The translations under genes and the position numbers were made by a program. 64,000 bases of DNA from DTLC01 sp964555645 (lineage in GTDB: Bacteria; Verrucomicrobiota; Verrucomicrobiia; Limisphaerales; DTLC01): NCBI GenBank assembly GCA_964555645.1, contig CAZKTA010000002.1, positions 62,001-126,000 on the forward strand, given 5' to 3'. Shown here one piece after another: positions 47,701-54,932 of the stretch. The notes below the pieces were generated by a model. It ran no database searches and was not told the DNA's origin. It saw only the letters and a list, made by a program, of their open reading frames with translations. Numbering within the stretch: the stretch's first letter is position 1; every line of letters starts with the position of its first letter.

Positions 47701-47973
47701 GCCAATCCGGTATTTGAACCTGTCATCGGGCGCAGCCGAACCCGTTTGGGGAAGCCGTGACTGAATTAGCGGCGCCGTGGACGCAACGGTTATTGCAGGC
47801 TTGGGGTTCGCTTCTGGCAGAGTGAACTTGGTGCTTTGGACAGACCCGGTTACAAGGCTGGCAAGGACAACTTTTTGATGCGGCCCATTGGGCTTGTTCA
47901 GCGTCAACACCAACAATACAAAGCAAACAACAACCGTACCAACAGCAACAAATTTCAATTTTGAGAATCGCAT
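38719..47973 (-). CDS. Giant secreted subtilisin-like serine protease (S8) with P-domains, lectin/LamG modules and tandem PPC-type repeats
   Basis: This 3084-residue exported protease has an N-terminal hydrophobic signal/anchor (residues 7-25). The subtilase triad is Asp in VADSGID near 315, His in GHGTHVAG near 345 and Ser in GTSMAAANAAG near 714. Next comes a P-domain-like stretch (about 1155-1297) and a PPC-type module (about 1303-1410). A second P-domain (first half about 1422-1485, second half about 2103-2153) is split by a legume-lectin-like domain (about 1507-1712), a DUF642-like galactose-binding domain and a LamG domain (about 1848-2035). The C-terminal 930 residues hold two 423-residue tandem copies, and the end is FYRLVVLE. 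Asn/Thr are abundant, typical of secreted proteins here. It may be exported through the pilus/T2SS-like system next door; a lytic or predatory role is speculation. Confidence 0.88.
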   Translation of the reverse strand: MRFSKLKFVAVGTVVVCFVLLVLTLNKPNGPHQKVVLASLVTGSVQSTKFTLPEANPKPAITVASTAPLIQSRLPQTGSAAPDDRFKYRIGNTTKSVGELLHNDRAILLENALLDTEQPITLAIPEHLRATNDPGSYIVQARRSIDDSFRGLLARSGATIVSYIPNNAYLVRGSAAVAKRLAASPQTQAVLPFEPYYKLKAGLLKLAVERELLPEGACLTVLLFEDTAGETIKQLEQLRCSVLVHDKSPFGPVVHIEPKEDWTAIAKLPGVHIIELSQPRVLANDLSRVRMYVASDTITNVNYMGLSGSNVFVAVADSGIDANHPDLHGKVVLGQGADGTDTNGHGTHVAGIIISSGAHGPQGTNVSGSVDGASFRGLAPAAKVYALPVNMSARPIASEGVPAVSDASLQQAAAKTNALISVNAWNYSGNNSYSIASASYDAAVRDALPGMSGPQPVLFVFSAGNAGNGSDNGLSGNPDSILAPATAKNVITVGAIEQPRYITNVVEQVTGGTTNRTTPWLGMTDSAIEVAPFSSRGNVGIGYEGDAGRFKPDVVAPGTFVLSTRSTYWSKNAYYDPRVYHTTKYTDQFTDANSLNFISVFLPSNAVEVMVEVVPNRSSPVPFPAMPIYVWRGTDPRVDSPIGPYANRVIAPGDLGLNPLGTFWWFGISNATSQTVFYDVVTRVATTEFEGYFNALSNLNESVGPYYRFESGTSMAAANAAGVLALIQEFFQKFGITNSPALMKALLINGARSVNPVYDFQVRPPINYQGWGLVNLQTTLHPGLTNPAPIFKFDRPEACSIKLLDQNPTNALATGQSLTWKLEVVGTNAVDLPLRVTLVWTDPAGNPAASIKLVNDLDLIVTNLDTTNVYFGNNISAGGLFTMPWDGVSPITNDTVNNVENVYIAPPLGTNYSITVVARRINVNAVTTQTNNVLQDFALVISCGDGEVADAIKIGDSAKPKFNSPSAIEVTYVTNTFQDATTVGALLLHQRAGASFQLLGTNTIPLGQNSYWATNSVVTLGVTNQWHFYVVTNTQNYTNAAFVTFLPPTLGVARGGVYSVDPEQEATREEADIDMFVARGHNNWAITNLDPVVLQNADKAVSRGGTELVVYSNAQPGEVFYIGVKAEDQMAAEYGFLAVFSLLPFSESTEDGVRVRFFPLPTVIPDGDNALPGVANVFGICVHQVNIRRAIVQSEFLHQNFGDLVGNLSHNRRFAVLNNHYNSLLPPPGPYGFVYEDNGEGVAGPLFPGQNIIFTGADSPGSLRNFVGEEGIGLWLFRVIDNHLTQTGAVTGFALLLEPQDLTKGMVATVEPHAWKYFSVDVPPEATNLTVILTFLSNSVGPLDLYIRRDAFPNPTEYDKCLLGIVAPGGSLSIGKADSPPLNAGRYYIGVYNPTTTPQTFELKVVIGLDLEGTKPTIFALTNAIPIFDDAMLTSSIPVNVNRKVSRVEVALAVEHPRVSDLAFTLVSPQGTRVLLFENRGGGTTNGLYGGSVFVTNTVTFPGFAGTTGQLSLVGSSAIVSNGILRLTPSAPSQMGTAWLWDRYFCAFGFETEFRFRISELGGQNGGDGITFSIQNNSPLALMWGGQWTDISNHACVMFKTFHNWPGCTDYSRCDVSGNCVGIRTNGYYVAQSDLTPLGINLSDGAIHKARISFNGQKISVFLDNVPVLTDVNIPGMRPGIDDLGRGWVGFTSFTGAAWENHDILDWKFTSFVPTPTYVVFTENTRKAYVPVKYAAPPFVGVSSNINLDDFESVASSDYVAGTTFGNWRILSNQVSVVSDQTNAYQGNKFLALANGVISNALPTIAGRTYILSFAYRGPGIAGMWRAEGSPSDSIAENHPTNVVAIGYRTGMVGLAFGFDGSNSLITIPPSTNLAVQSLTFDAWIFPTNSQFEPILEYGCAGELSPLHFWINGWGTNTIPGMLYMNLRPANPELRSAGGVVPINAWSHVACTVDSGAGVGHLYHNGTRVASCSLPVSLNTSTFTPLSIGYRDVASLEPLRGRRFAGLLDEVSVYNRALSASEVRAIYQRGSAGKFDVTGNFPDNLAAARVVVGTRTNVIYGKNSAWQLHTTTFVATQTGMPLEIFGLQPGMLLDAFTLLEVAPEAYYLPEESLEAFKGENAYGEWKLEVWDTRMDASNPPPAILSWQLRFLFETAVPPTIALTHAVPVTSTVGTNEIQYFYVDVPRWARAVTNSIRNATGPVNLWFNQNGLPAGTGGPGDHLLLANVTDGTFTLTSNSAPQLASGQRYYLGVKNTGAHPVTFTIMVEFDVITLTNGVPFRVVEDAYYRGRMYQFDASSNATALAFILTNLSGNVDLAVNSNLPLPTMSRYHYGSFLPGNLDELVAVFTNSTPVRAGPGRWYAGVFNMDTADVAYTIVAIELTNPIPPVITLTNTIPYANTNSAGAFPIDYYRFIVSQNAVRAQFEINGPSDDMALVVRKGFPPLPDLDIYHYLSDNPGTNDELIVVFDSSQPVPLTMGQWFLGAVNKAGVPVTYSIKATEWTEHGTNIVIKPELRPDRFCLSWNSLPGAHYVVEGTPSMPPPFWVDVSPTITATAPQTTWCVPLPSPYHFFRVREGLAIVHPPIELTHGITTSSTVGAHQTRYFFVDAPGWATAATNVLITASAPVNLLFNQSRLPSSSGAPGDFTLLNGVYSGAFTLRTNSVPPLVPGQRYYLGVHNPSASEVTFSIRVEFDITTLTNGIPVTGVLGTNAGRMFQFNVSSNALLASFAVTNLTGNAELVVRKGLPLPSVTNYHYGSFAPGINDELVVVSSNSAPVPLSPGRWYLYVYNADVANVCYTLVATEITTLPGVITLTNGIGYHATNAAGGLATDYYRFVVSSNGVRAQFEINGATGPMALAVRRGYPPLPSLTNYHYLSDNPGRNDELIVVFDSSVPVALQPGEWYLTAVNLSGVPVSYTVKATEWAERGTNVLIGRYEIWPDRLCITWNSLAGVHYVVEGTVTLPAPYWTNVSPTITATGTQTTWCVSLPSPYRFFRVREGIVITQQPALIAIERIRRTPSGIELGWQAQPGTRFQVEWTGNLSAPAWGRFTNVVTSATGNFEFTDDGSQTGGLGPTRFYRLVVLE
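38960..41505 (-). repeat. Tandem duplication of about 1269 bp in the protease gene
   Basis: Two adjacent coding copies, about 40232-41505 and 38960-40235, repeat with a period of 1269 bases (423 codons). Landmarks shared by both protein copies: APVNLLFNQ or GPVNLWFNQ, ELVVVSSNSAPV or ELVAVFTNSTPV, NDELIVVFDSS, KATEW, HYVVEGT and FFRVREG. Each copy contains three PPC-like beta modules of about 110 residues and a fourth smaller module. The copies are clearly diverged, so this is not a recent or assembly duplication. Confidence 0.8.
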
Positions 47974-48176
47974 TGTCCTTGCTCAATTTTTTACATTCAA
48001 AGACACGGGCTTTCGTTTACCGCAAACTTCCCCCCATATCAAAATCTCTTGGACACTCTGCATTAGCTGTGTATTGCACCTGCACGGCTGAGCGTGGCCT
48101 TATCATGCTATCGCTCAACGGAGACCGCGCTTGCCTACCAATTTTGACCTGTCGCTGATGCATACCTGCTAAAGGT

Positions 48177-51100
48177 TCAATCCACAGGCAAATAGTTAAA
48201 GCGCTCTGTTACAAGTCGGAGCGGATACTGCCTGCGTGGGTCGGGCCTGAAAAACACAGAGTTTGTGTTTGCCGTGTCCGGCATCGGGCTACCTTCAACC
48301 CGTATAACCGCCCGCGCAGCTACCTCAGCCATAATTTGATAATTTGTGCACAACCCGATAAACGGCCTAAGCAGCTCCGACATAACGACCGAGTTTTCTG
48401 CAGGTTTCAACGCCTGGCCATATGCATACACAACAAACCTGTCGTCCAAACAAAGCAACGACATTATCTGCTGTGGAATCCGTTCCATGACCTCGTCGGT
48501 AATGCCACCGAACTGTCTCATTAGCCGGGAATCGTTTGCTGGTGGGTAAGTCAAGAACGGCGACCGTTCGGTCAACTCGGGTGTGGCCAATACCTCGCCT
48601 ACAGCAGTGAAAACACGGTCGGCAAAGAGGTTCGTGTCTGCTCGAGTGCGGTTTATCCCACTGACAATCTGCACAAGCGGCGGCAGAGGCGTTTGGTTTG
48701 GATTGTAAATACCCGCCGGCTCAATTGGCATGGGCGAAAGCGCGCCGCTCACAGGGTCATTTGCCAACACAATCACGCCGCTGAGCACAGCCGACCATGC
48801 CGCAAGCCCGGATTGATTCACAGACAATCGGCCACGTGTTGCATTATCGTTCGGTGCAGCGGTGAAAATGTCCAAAATTCGCCAGTCTGCGATCGGCGCG
48901 GTCAACATCGCATCCGCAAATAATTTGGGGTCACCAGTGAACAAGTTTCTCACGCCAATTGCATTTCCTGTCCATTTAGCCCACCGCCAGAAGCCTTCGT
49001 TCGTGTTTGCAGGGGTACGATACGCAATGATGTTGGTTGCCTTCAGAAACACGGTCTGCCAAGGCGTGCCACGATGCACGCGGCCGAGCCAACCAATGTT
49101 TGGTAATTTGTTAGTCGGGAACTGCCAATCGTCAGACCGTGTCACACGCGGGTCTTTGATTGCGAAATTAAACGTGTCAGCGTCAACGGTTTGTTCAAAC
49201 CGTCCCCAAGGTCTATATCGTTCATTAAGCCTGCCGAGGCCCATTTGGTACACTGTAAGTGCTGGCCCACCGGGCGGTTTGATTTCGGTCAGCACATTTG
49301 TTTGTTCAAGATCAAGCAGGTCCCACGCTGTGTAATGCACAAGGGGGTCATTTGCCTGCCAACTCAAACGTTTGGCTATCTTACGCGTGGGTGTAAACGG
49401 CACGTCCTGGACCAGGTTTGTGTTGACGCCGGTGAACCCTTCGTATGAGGCGCGATAGCTTGGGCTGAAGAAGGCTCTGAAATTGGCGATTTCCTTAAAT
49501 TTGAATTGGCCGTCGGCTTGGCCCAGGCCGTAATTGCGCCAATCAGTCGTTGCAGCCTGGTATTCGCCGAGTGAAATTGCGATTTGATAAATTACGCCTT
49601 CGGGCACCCCACCGACAAGATTCGTATTCCAAAGCCCCTGAAAACCAACCCCGCGAGTTTGGATTTCTGCGTCTAAGTCTCTATAATCGTTTAGACCATC
49701 CAGGTTTACGTAGTCAATGATCCTGTTATACGTGCGGTCAACGATCGCAAACATTACCCGGTTCGATATAACCAAGTCAAACTGCGGCAATGGATGGACC
49801 AACTCCGTGTACGGCGCTGCTAGATTCGGTTCGAACCTGTTCTCGCTGAACCGAAGAATCGAATCTGGTAGAAAAACAAGATTCGTCAGAACCGGAAGTA
49901 TAAACGACGGTCCGCCGTCTGTGGTATTGAACCCTGGCCAGTTGGTTGCGAGCGATAGTTTTGTGCCAAAAACCATGAACTGCTGACCCGACTGTGGCAA
50001 CGACCATTTACCTCCTTTATCGTTCGTCAGTGTTATACTCAGCAGGTTCGTCACGTAAATCTCAACAGGCCGTGGATAAGCCGTGCGGTATGAATTCCAC
50101 GCTTCAAGGCCGAGCACATTGGAAATGCCAATGACAAACATCTGATTCGTCTGCCACTGCGATATTGGGGCGGCAAGCGTAGGCCGTCTGAGCTGCAGCT
50201 TGCGCGTGATCTGCACCACGCTTTGCAAAGCGAACTCATTGAAGTTAGGCAAGCCTTTCTTCGCGCCGATTATAACCGGTACACCCCAGACCATCGGTTC
50301 GGAATTGTCGTCCGGATTAATCGCTTGCTGAACAGTGCGCACCTGGGTGCGGTTTGCCGGGTTAATTAAATCAAGCATTGGCGGTGCAGCCACAACAAGC
50401 CGTGCATTTGGTTCCTCGATGTAACCTGCAATGAAAATATTCGTGTCTGTGCGCCGAAAAATTGGCCGGAACACAGACGGCATGGGCGAATTTGTGGTTG
50501 CATCGTAAATGTTTGCAGCAAGTTGAAGCAACCGATGCACACTGGGCGTGTAAAAATTGATTGGCCAGACCGGTATGTTTGTCACGCTAAGTGTATTTGT
50601 GCGAAACAGCGCACGGCGGGGTAACTCGGGCAGATCCACCTGTGGAATGCCCACATAGCCATTGAACTGCTGGAGCAGTTTGTTTGCTGTTGCGGTAAAA
50701 AACACCGCAGGACCGGTCAATCCAAAGGCAGGTATGCCGCGCGCAGAATTACCAAACCGTAGTTCAGGGTCACCCCACGAAACAAAGTTCGTTGCTTTCA
50801 ACCCGCCAACGTTGACGTAGTTGATGTTTATCTTTTCGTCTGCGTCCGGTACAGACTCGGTCCCCAACTGCGCCATTAGCCGGTAAAACGTGTACCGGTC
50901 GTACGAGCTTATCCGCCGGCCTGTCTCAAGCAAACAGGCAGGCAAGTGCCAACCAACCTTGTTTGTATTGAACAATTCCTGTGTGGTGAAAAAGAAGTTC
51001 GCAGCAGCGTTCGTGTTATCTGAGCCAACCCAAGGATAGTCAACACTCGCAATGTCTGTAGCAGGTGAAAAAATGCCTAGCATCAACGGCCCATCGGAAT

Positions 51101-52136
51101 ACCTGTCAATGTAATCATTAACAAACGCATTGCGCCCAACTGACCCAAATAAATCTGATGGCCTGAGTAAGTTTCCGTACCAGCCGTTGTACCGGCAGCT
51201 CACCACATTGAATGCATCGCGGAATGCACTGCCCATGTTCACTCCCGCCCCCTTCGCCCTGTTGTACGCATATTCCCAGTACCGCCCGCCAAGCGTTGGA
51301 CTTTCATTCGTGTTCAAATCCGCAAAAAACGCGGCCAAGTTAATTTCCCAACCGCCAACGCCTTGGTTTCGTAAAAAACCGTCCTGGTTCGGATCAAGCG
51401 CCCCCAGGTTATCTTTCTGTAAAGCCTGATTGTGAATAAAGTTTATGTCCAATGCTTGGCCAAGCGGCACAACAACGTAAGCGTACCGTGCAACGAACCT
51501 GTTGGTGCGGCTATGCGGTTTGGTCGGGTCAGCTAGCACGCCGATCCATTCCGGATCACCCACAAAAAAGTTTGTTAGAGCGCCGATCGGGCTTGAACTT
51601 TCGGTCCCGTCTGGGCGCAAAAATCCGCCGTTTGGCCCGATGACAGGCCACAAGCCGTTTGTGTCATATCGCCCGTTGCGGTTCAGATCGAGGTAAAATC
51701 TGAAGTCAAGCGGAAGTGCTGGATTACGGTTCGTCCGGACGAAAACCGGCGGACGCGGGTCATAAAACAGGTTTGCTATGTTTTGAGCCAACTGTGCTGC
51801 ATCCAACGGCTGCCCATCAGTACGGCGGTCGTAGTTAACATTACTTGGGTGCGACACACCAGGTAAGAAGCCGAGCCAGTTTATGTAATTTGTCGAGACT
51901 ACAAAGTCCAGCACGTACCGATTTGTCTGTGCGAGCATGCGGGCAAGCACACGTGCTTTGGCATGCTCGATTGCAGCGTCTGCAGCGAGCTTAGCGGTAT
52001 TTTGTTCGGTGGTGGTTGACACTGCACCGCGCTCGCGCCGGCTGACGGCAAGGAATGTGACGGTGGTAAACGTGATTATTGAAAGCAAAATCAACGTCAG
52101 CACCAGCGCCACGCCACTTTGTGAACTACGCTTCAT
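48177..52136 (-). CDS. Large GspK/PilX-like protein, Verru_Chthon cassette A type
   Basis: The 1319-residue product starts with a class III-like leader, MKRSSQSG|VALVLTLILL, followed by a single hydrophobic helix. It lacks Glu at +5, as in minor pseudopilins of the GspK group, and the long globular part follows. In Verrucomicrobium and Chthoniobacter a similar large protein is the A member of the Verru_Chthon cassette. The rest is rich in Asn, Pro and Arg. No catalytic motif is apparent. Its ATG overlaps the stop of the upstream pseudopilin gene (ATGA), so it is the last gene of a coupled chain. It may cap a pseudopilus or be a surface-exposed protein. The protease gene follows after 203 bases. 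Confidence 0.65.
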   Translation of the reverse strand: MKRSSQSGVALVLTLILLSIITFTTVTFLAVSRRERGAVSTTTEQNTAKLAADAAIEHAKARVLARMLAQTNRYVLDFVVSTNYINWLGFLPGVSHPSNVNYDRRTDGQPLDAAQLAQNIANLFYDPRPPVFVRTNRNPALPLDFRFYLDLNRNGRYDTNGLWPVIGPNGGFLRPDGTESSSPIGALTNFFVGDPEWIGVLADPTKPHSRTNRFVARYAYVVVPLGQALDINFIHNQALQKDNLGALDPNQDGFLRNQGVGGWEINLAAFFADLNTNESPTLGGRYWEYAYNRAKGAGVNMGSAFRDAFNVVSCRYNGWYGNLLRPSDLFGSVGRNAFVNDYIDRYSDGPLMLGIFSPATDIASVDYPWVGSDNTNAAANFFFTTQELFNTNKVGWHLPACLLETGRRISSYDRYTFYRLMAQLGTESVPDADEKININYVNVGGLKATNFVSWGDPELRFGNSARGIPAFGLTGPAVFFTATANKLLQQFNGYVGIPQVDLPELPRRALFRTNTLSVTNIPVWPINFYTPSVHRLLQLAANIYDATTNSPMPSVFRPIFRRTDTNIFIAGYIEEPNARLVVAAPPMLDLINPANRTQVRTVQQAINPDDNSEPMVWGVPVIIGAKKGLPNFNEFALQSVVQITRKLQLRRPTLAAPISQWQTNQMFVIGISNVLGLEAWNSYRTAYPRPVEIYVTNLLSITLTNDKGGKWSLPQSGQQFMVFGTKLSLATNWPGFNTTDGGPSFILPVLTNLVFLPDSILRFSENRFEPNLAAPYTELVHPLPQFDLVISNRVMFAIVDRTYNRIIDYVNLDGLNDYRDLDAEIQTRGVGFQGLWNTNLVGGVPEGVIYQIAISLGEYQAATTDWRNYGLGQADGQFKFKEIANFRAFFSPSYRASYEGFTGVNTNLVQDVPFTPTRKIAKRLSWQANDPLVHYTAWDLLDLEQTNVLTEIKPPGGPALTVYQMGLGRLNERYRPWGRFEQTVDADTFNFAIKDPRVTRSDDWQFPTNKLPNIGWLGRVHRGTPWQTVFLKATNIIAYRTPANTNEGFWRWAKWTGNAIGVRNLFTGDPKLFADAMLTAPIADWRILDIFTAAPNDNATRGRLSVNQSGLAAWSAVLSGVIVLANDPVSGALSPMPIEPAGIYNPNQTPLPPLVQIVSGINRTRADTNLFADRVFTAVGEVLATPELTERSPFLTYPPANDSRLMRQFGGITDEVMERIPQQIMSLLCLDDRFVVYAYGQALKPAENSVVMSELLRPFIGLCTNYQIMAEVAARAVIRVEGSPMPDTANTNSVFFRPDPRRQYPLRLVTERFNYLPVD

Positions 52137-53224
52137 TGGTATCGCGCCAAGTTAAATTTGTAGGGTGCCGAGTCCGCCTCGCGAACCCGAATTAACTGTC
52201 GGTACAAATGCACAGTTTGGGGGCGTTCGGCTAAAAACCGTCTGGCTGCAACTGGCGAATCTGCAAGCGCGCGCATGCGCTCGAGCGTTGGTGGCTCGAC
52301 AACACCAATCTCAAGCTCGACCAGCATCGGCAGTGCATTGCTAAGGAACGTGTAATTGTATTCGCCCGTAGGTGGATTGAAATTGTCCGGCCACGCAACG
52401 ATGATTACGTTGCCTTGCTCGTTTGTGATCGGCCTAGTTATCCGCGCGCCGTGATTGGTAAATACAATCTCACCAGTAAACAGGTTTGTGAGGTACTGTG
52501 TCCCAAATGCACGCACACGAAAATGAATCACACCGTCCGCCATCCGACTGAAGAACGCAGGCGCATTGGTTGGGTTTGCATTCAAGAACAGGCTAACTGC
52601 ACTTCCGATGCGTTGTGCAAACCGGGTCGGTGGGCTTGCCGGTATGTTCGTGCTGAACCGGTACAACGTGGCTGCGCCTGCGTTGGGCGGGAACACTCGG
52701 TATCCGATGGCTGTCCACTGATGATTTACGCATGTAAGGAAGAAAACGTCCTGACACACGTTTGTGCGGGTCGTGCCGGCTGCGGATGGCGGTAAAGCCT
52801 GCAAAAAAGAACCAGCCGGGACACGCACAACAAAATTTGCTGCACCCACACCTGAGGCTGTTATCTGCGCAAGCTCACTTGCAACCATATCGCTTACCAC
52901 CCGGCCAGATTGTGTGACATCGGTCTGGGTCAAGCTGCTGCGGAACGCTTGCTGTGTTTGATTGAACATCATCAGCAACCCAACCGTTATCACGGTCAGG
53001 ATTGTCACCGCAACCATCACCTCGATCAGCGAGAAACCGTCCGAGCTTCGCCGGCACAGTCCATTTACCGCGGGCCAACCAGGTGCAGCCGGGCACAACC
53101 ACCGATGCAATTTGCCATGCCCAAGCACCGATTGAGCAGACGCGTACACGGATCTGCGTGCACGGTTTCCAAGCGCACCGCTTAGACTTCCTTCAATGTT
53201 ATTTTGGACTTGCTCAGAGTTCAC
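52133..53224 (-). CDS. GspJ/PilW-like pseudopilin, Verru_Chthon cassette C type
   Basis: The prepilin motif G|FSLIEVMVAVTILTV has cleavage after Gly63 and Glu68 at +5. The 62-residue leader before it is long, basic and unlike the usual 5-10 residues of a prepilin leader, and the GTG start at 53224 overlaps the stop of the previous gene (GTGA). A later start is possible (first ATG in the leader region is not visible), so the long leader is real unless translation starts inside. After the helix (65-85), residues FNQTQQAF and DVTQSGRVVSDMVASELAQI resemble GspJ/PilW proteins. It presumably forms part of a minor pseudopilin tip with its neighbours. Confidence 0.7.
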   Translation of the reverse strand: MNSEQVQNNIEGSLSGALGNRARRSVYASAQSVLGHGKLHRWLCPAAPGWPAVNGLCRRSSDGFSLIEVMVAVTILTVITVGLLMMFNQTQQAFRSSLTQTDVTQSGRVVSDMVASELAQITASGVGAANFVVRVPAGSFLQALPPSAAGTTRTNVCQDVFFLTCVNHQWTAIGYRVFPPNAGAATLYRFSTNIPASPPTRFAQRIGSAVSLFLNANPTNAPAFFSRMADGVIHFRVRAFGTQYLTNLFTGEIVFTNHGARITRPITNEQGNVIIVAWPDNFNPPTGEYNYTFLSNALPMLVELEIGVVEPPTLERMRALADSPVAARRFLAERPQTVHLYRQLIRVREADSAPYKFNLARYQ

Positions 53225-54033
53225 AGTTGAATCGGTTGCACATAAACGCCGGGTTCGAAGAAGTAAAACGGTAACTGCTGCCTCAAGTAAAACGGGCCTG
53301 CCAGTGCACCACTAATACGCGTCTGAAACCGTTGTAAACCACGGCCAGGCCGGCCATTCGGCAACAACGGCCAACGAAACGTAAGCCTAAGCTCGTAAAG
53401 ATTCGGGACCGGAAACCGCGGCACAGCAGTTGAGTCAGGAGCAAAACATGGCACTAATTGAGCTTCGAGTCTGTACCCGAAAGCACCTTCCAAGATTGTC
53501 TTGTTAGCCTGAGGGGGTTTATCTACAGCAACGCCTGTCAAAGCGCGCATATTAACGACTGCGTACGTGTTTGTCACAAACAACACACCGTTTGGTAGCT
53601 GTGCTGTGCCGTACGTAGTGGGTGTGCTAAGCAGGCCGATTAGCTCGTGCGCTGTTGTAATGTTGACTTTCACGATACTGCGGTTCACCTCCTGTTGTGT
53701 GCCATCGTTAACGTTGACACGCGTCACCACGTTCGACACCCACACGCCCTCGACATAGTTTGTGAGCTCATTAAATCCTCTCGCACCGGTCCGGATAGCC
53801 TCAAGCACCACCAGCGCATCGTGGTTGATGATTGTTTCCTCGCGATTTTCACGCTGGACATTCATACCAAGCGGCAATACGCCAATAATTGCAACCAGAG
53901 CAAACCCGATCACAGCCAGCGCAAGTGCAATCTCGACTAACGTAAATCCAGCTCTTGAACAGCAAAAACTTTCCCACGCGCACCCCTGGCTAATGTGCGT
54001 CCTTGCCACAAGACTCGTCTTCAAAAATTTCAT
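53221..54033 (-). CDS. GspI-like pseudopilin, Verru_Chthon cassette B type
   Basis: The prepilin site is AG|FTLVEIALALAVIGFALVAII with cleavage after Gly29 and Glu34 at +5. The leader is 29 residues with Cys and Arg. The following segment (GVLPLGMNVQRENREE) fits the B member of the Verru_Chthon cassette, which resembles GspI/PilV. The rest (270 residues) is a beta-rich globular domain. Its start ATG overlaps the stop of the upstream gene D (ATGA), and its own stop overlaps the next gene (GTGA), so four genes are tightly chained. Confidence 0.7.
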   Translation of the reverse strand: MKFLKTSLVARTHISQGCAWESFCCSRAGFTLVEIALALAVIGFALVAIIGVLPLGMNVQRENREETIINHDALVVLEAIRTGARGFNELTNYVEGVWVSNVVTRVNVNDGTQQEVNRSIVKVNITTAHELIGLLSTPTTYGTAQLPNGVLFVTNTYAVVNMRALTGVAVDKPPQANKTILEGAFGYRLEAQLVPCFAPDSTAVPRFPVPNLYELRLTFRWPLLPNGRPGRGLQRFQTRISGALAGPFYLRQQLPFYFFEPGVYVQPIQL

Positions 54034-54932
54034 TTTACTTGTTTGCGTTCAAGCCGAGCACGACCGGTCAACCAGTCAACCAAAACTACGTTGAACGTGT
54101 TTGTGGAATTGCCCGGGGGTGTCTCCAATACATCGGCATTTTCAAGTCTGAGCCGCCCGTTTGGTTCACGCAACGGCATGACACTCCCCTGGGCAAGCGC
54201 GATCGCCTCGTACCCAGCCGAACCGCCTCTTAGAATTATGAGCCGACCAGAGCTGTCAAATCCGATGCACGGTAGAAAGAGCCCTACCGGAGACGATGCC
54301 GTCGGGAACGGAAACATTCGCCGCGCAAAAGGTCTCACCTGCAGTATCTGATTATCTGCTTGAATGACCAGCGTGTGCAATGCAGGAATGCCAAATTGAT
54401 TGGTGGCAAAGAAAGTTCCATTGGGCAGTGTGCGCCACTGTGTCAGATACCGCGGATGCGATTGACCGGGTTGATCCCCAACCTGGCGCGCAGCAAAAAT
54501 TGCGTAAGAGATGAATTGACCTGCCAAAAGATTGCTAGCTATTCGCCTATCATTTGGCGGTAGCTGGTCCAAATTAATCACCCCCCCAGAGTCAGTCAGC
54601 CACTGACGATACGGCGGCAAAAAGACAATGTACACATCTGACCTGCCACTTATTGCCGCCTGGCGCGCTGCAGCCACATCATCAAGTACCTGGCGTGTTG
54701 CTGCATTGATTGCAGCGGTTCTGCCAATGCCTTTTAAGGCCGGTAATGTAATCGCCGCAACCATGCCCAGAATCGCAATCACCACCAACAGCTCAAGTAG
54801 GGTGAAGCCCACCTGCCGGCGGCAGCGCATCGCCCGATGAAAACACAGCGCCCCGCGCCGAATCGTGCGCGTGCAATTGGTCGGGCCATGCTGCATACGC
54901 GGAAATAAATTGCTATTGCCAGCCAAGTACAT
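54030..54932 (-). CDS. GspH/FimT-like pseudopilin, Verru_Chthon cassette D type
   Basis: The prepilin motif VG|FTLLELLVVIAILGMVAAI has cleavage after Gly42 and Glu47 at +5, preceded by a basic leader (RAMRCRRQ). The segment after the helix, ATRQVLDDVAAARQAAISGRSDVYIVF, resembles GspH/FimT pseudopilins. The frame begins at the ATG at 54932, overlapping the upstream gene by 20 bases; a GGGGTG lies about 10 bases before it, so I keep this start. A second ATG at 54896 is possible. The stop overlaps gene B (ATGA). The 300-residue length is within the family range. Confidence 0.7.
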   Translation of the reverse strand: MYLAGNSNLFPRMQHGPTNCTRTIRRGALCFHRAMRCRRQVGFTLLELLVVIAILGMVAAITLPALKGIGRTAAINAATRQVLDDVAAARQAAISGRSDVYIVFLPPYRQWLTDSGGVINLDQLPPNDRRIASNLLAGQFISYAIFAARQVGDQPGQSHPRYLTQWRTLPNGTFFATNQFGIPALHTLVIQADNQILQVRPFARRMFPFPTASSPVGLFLPCIGFDSSGRLIILRGGSAGYEAIALAQGSVMPLREPNGRLRLENADVLETPPGNSTNTFNVVLVDWLTGRARLERKQVK

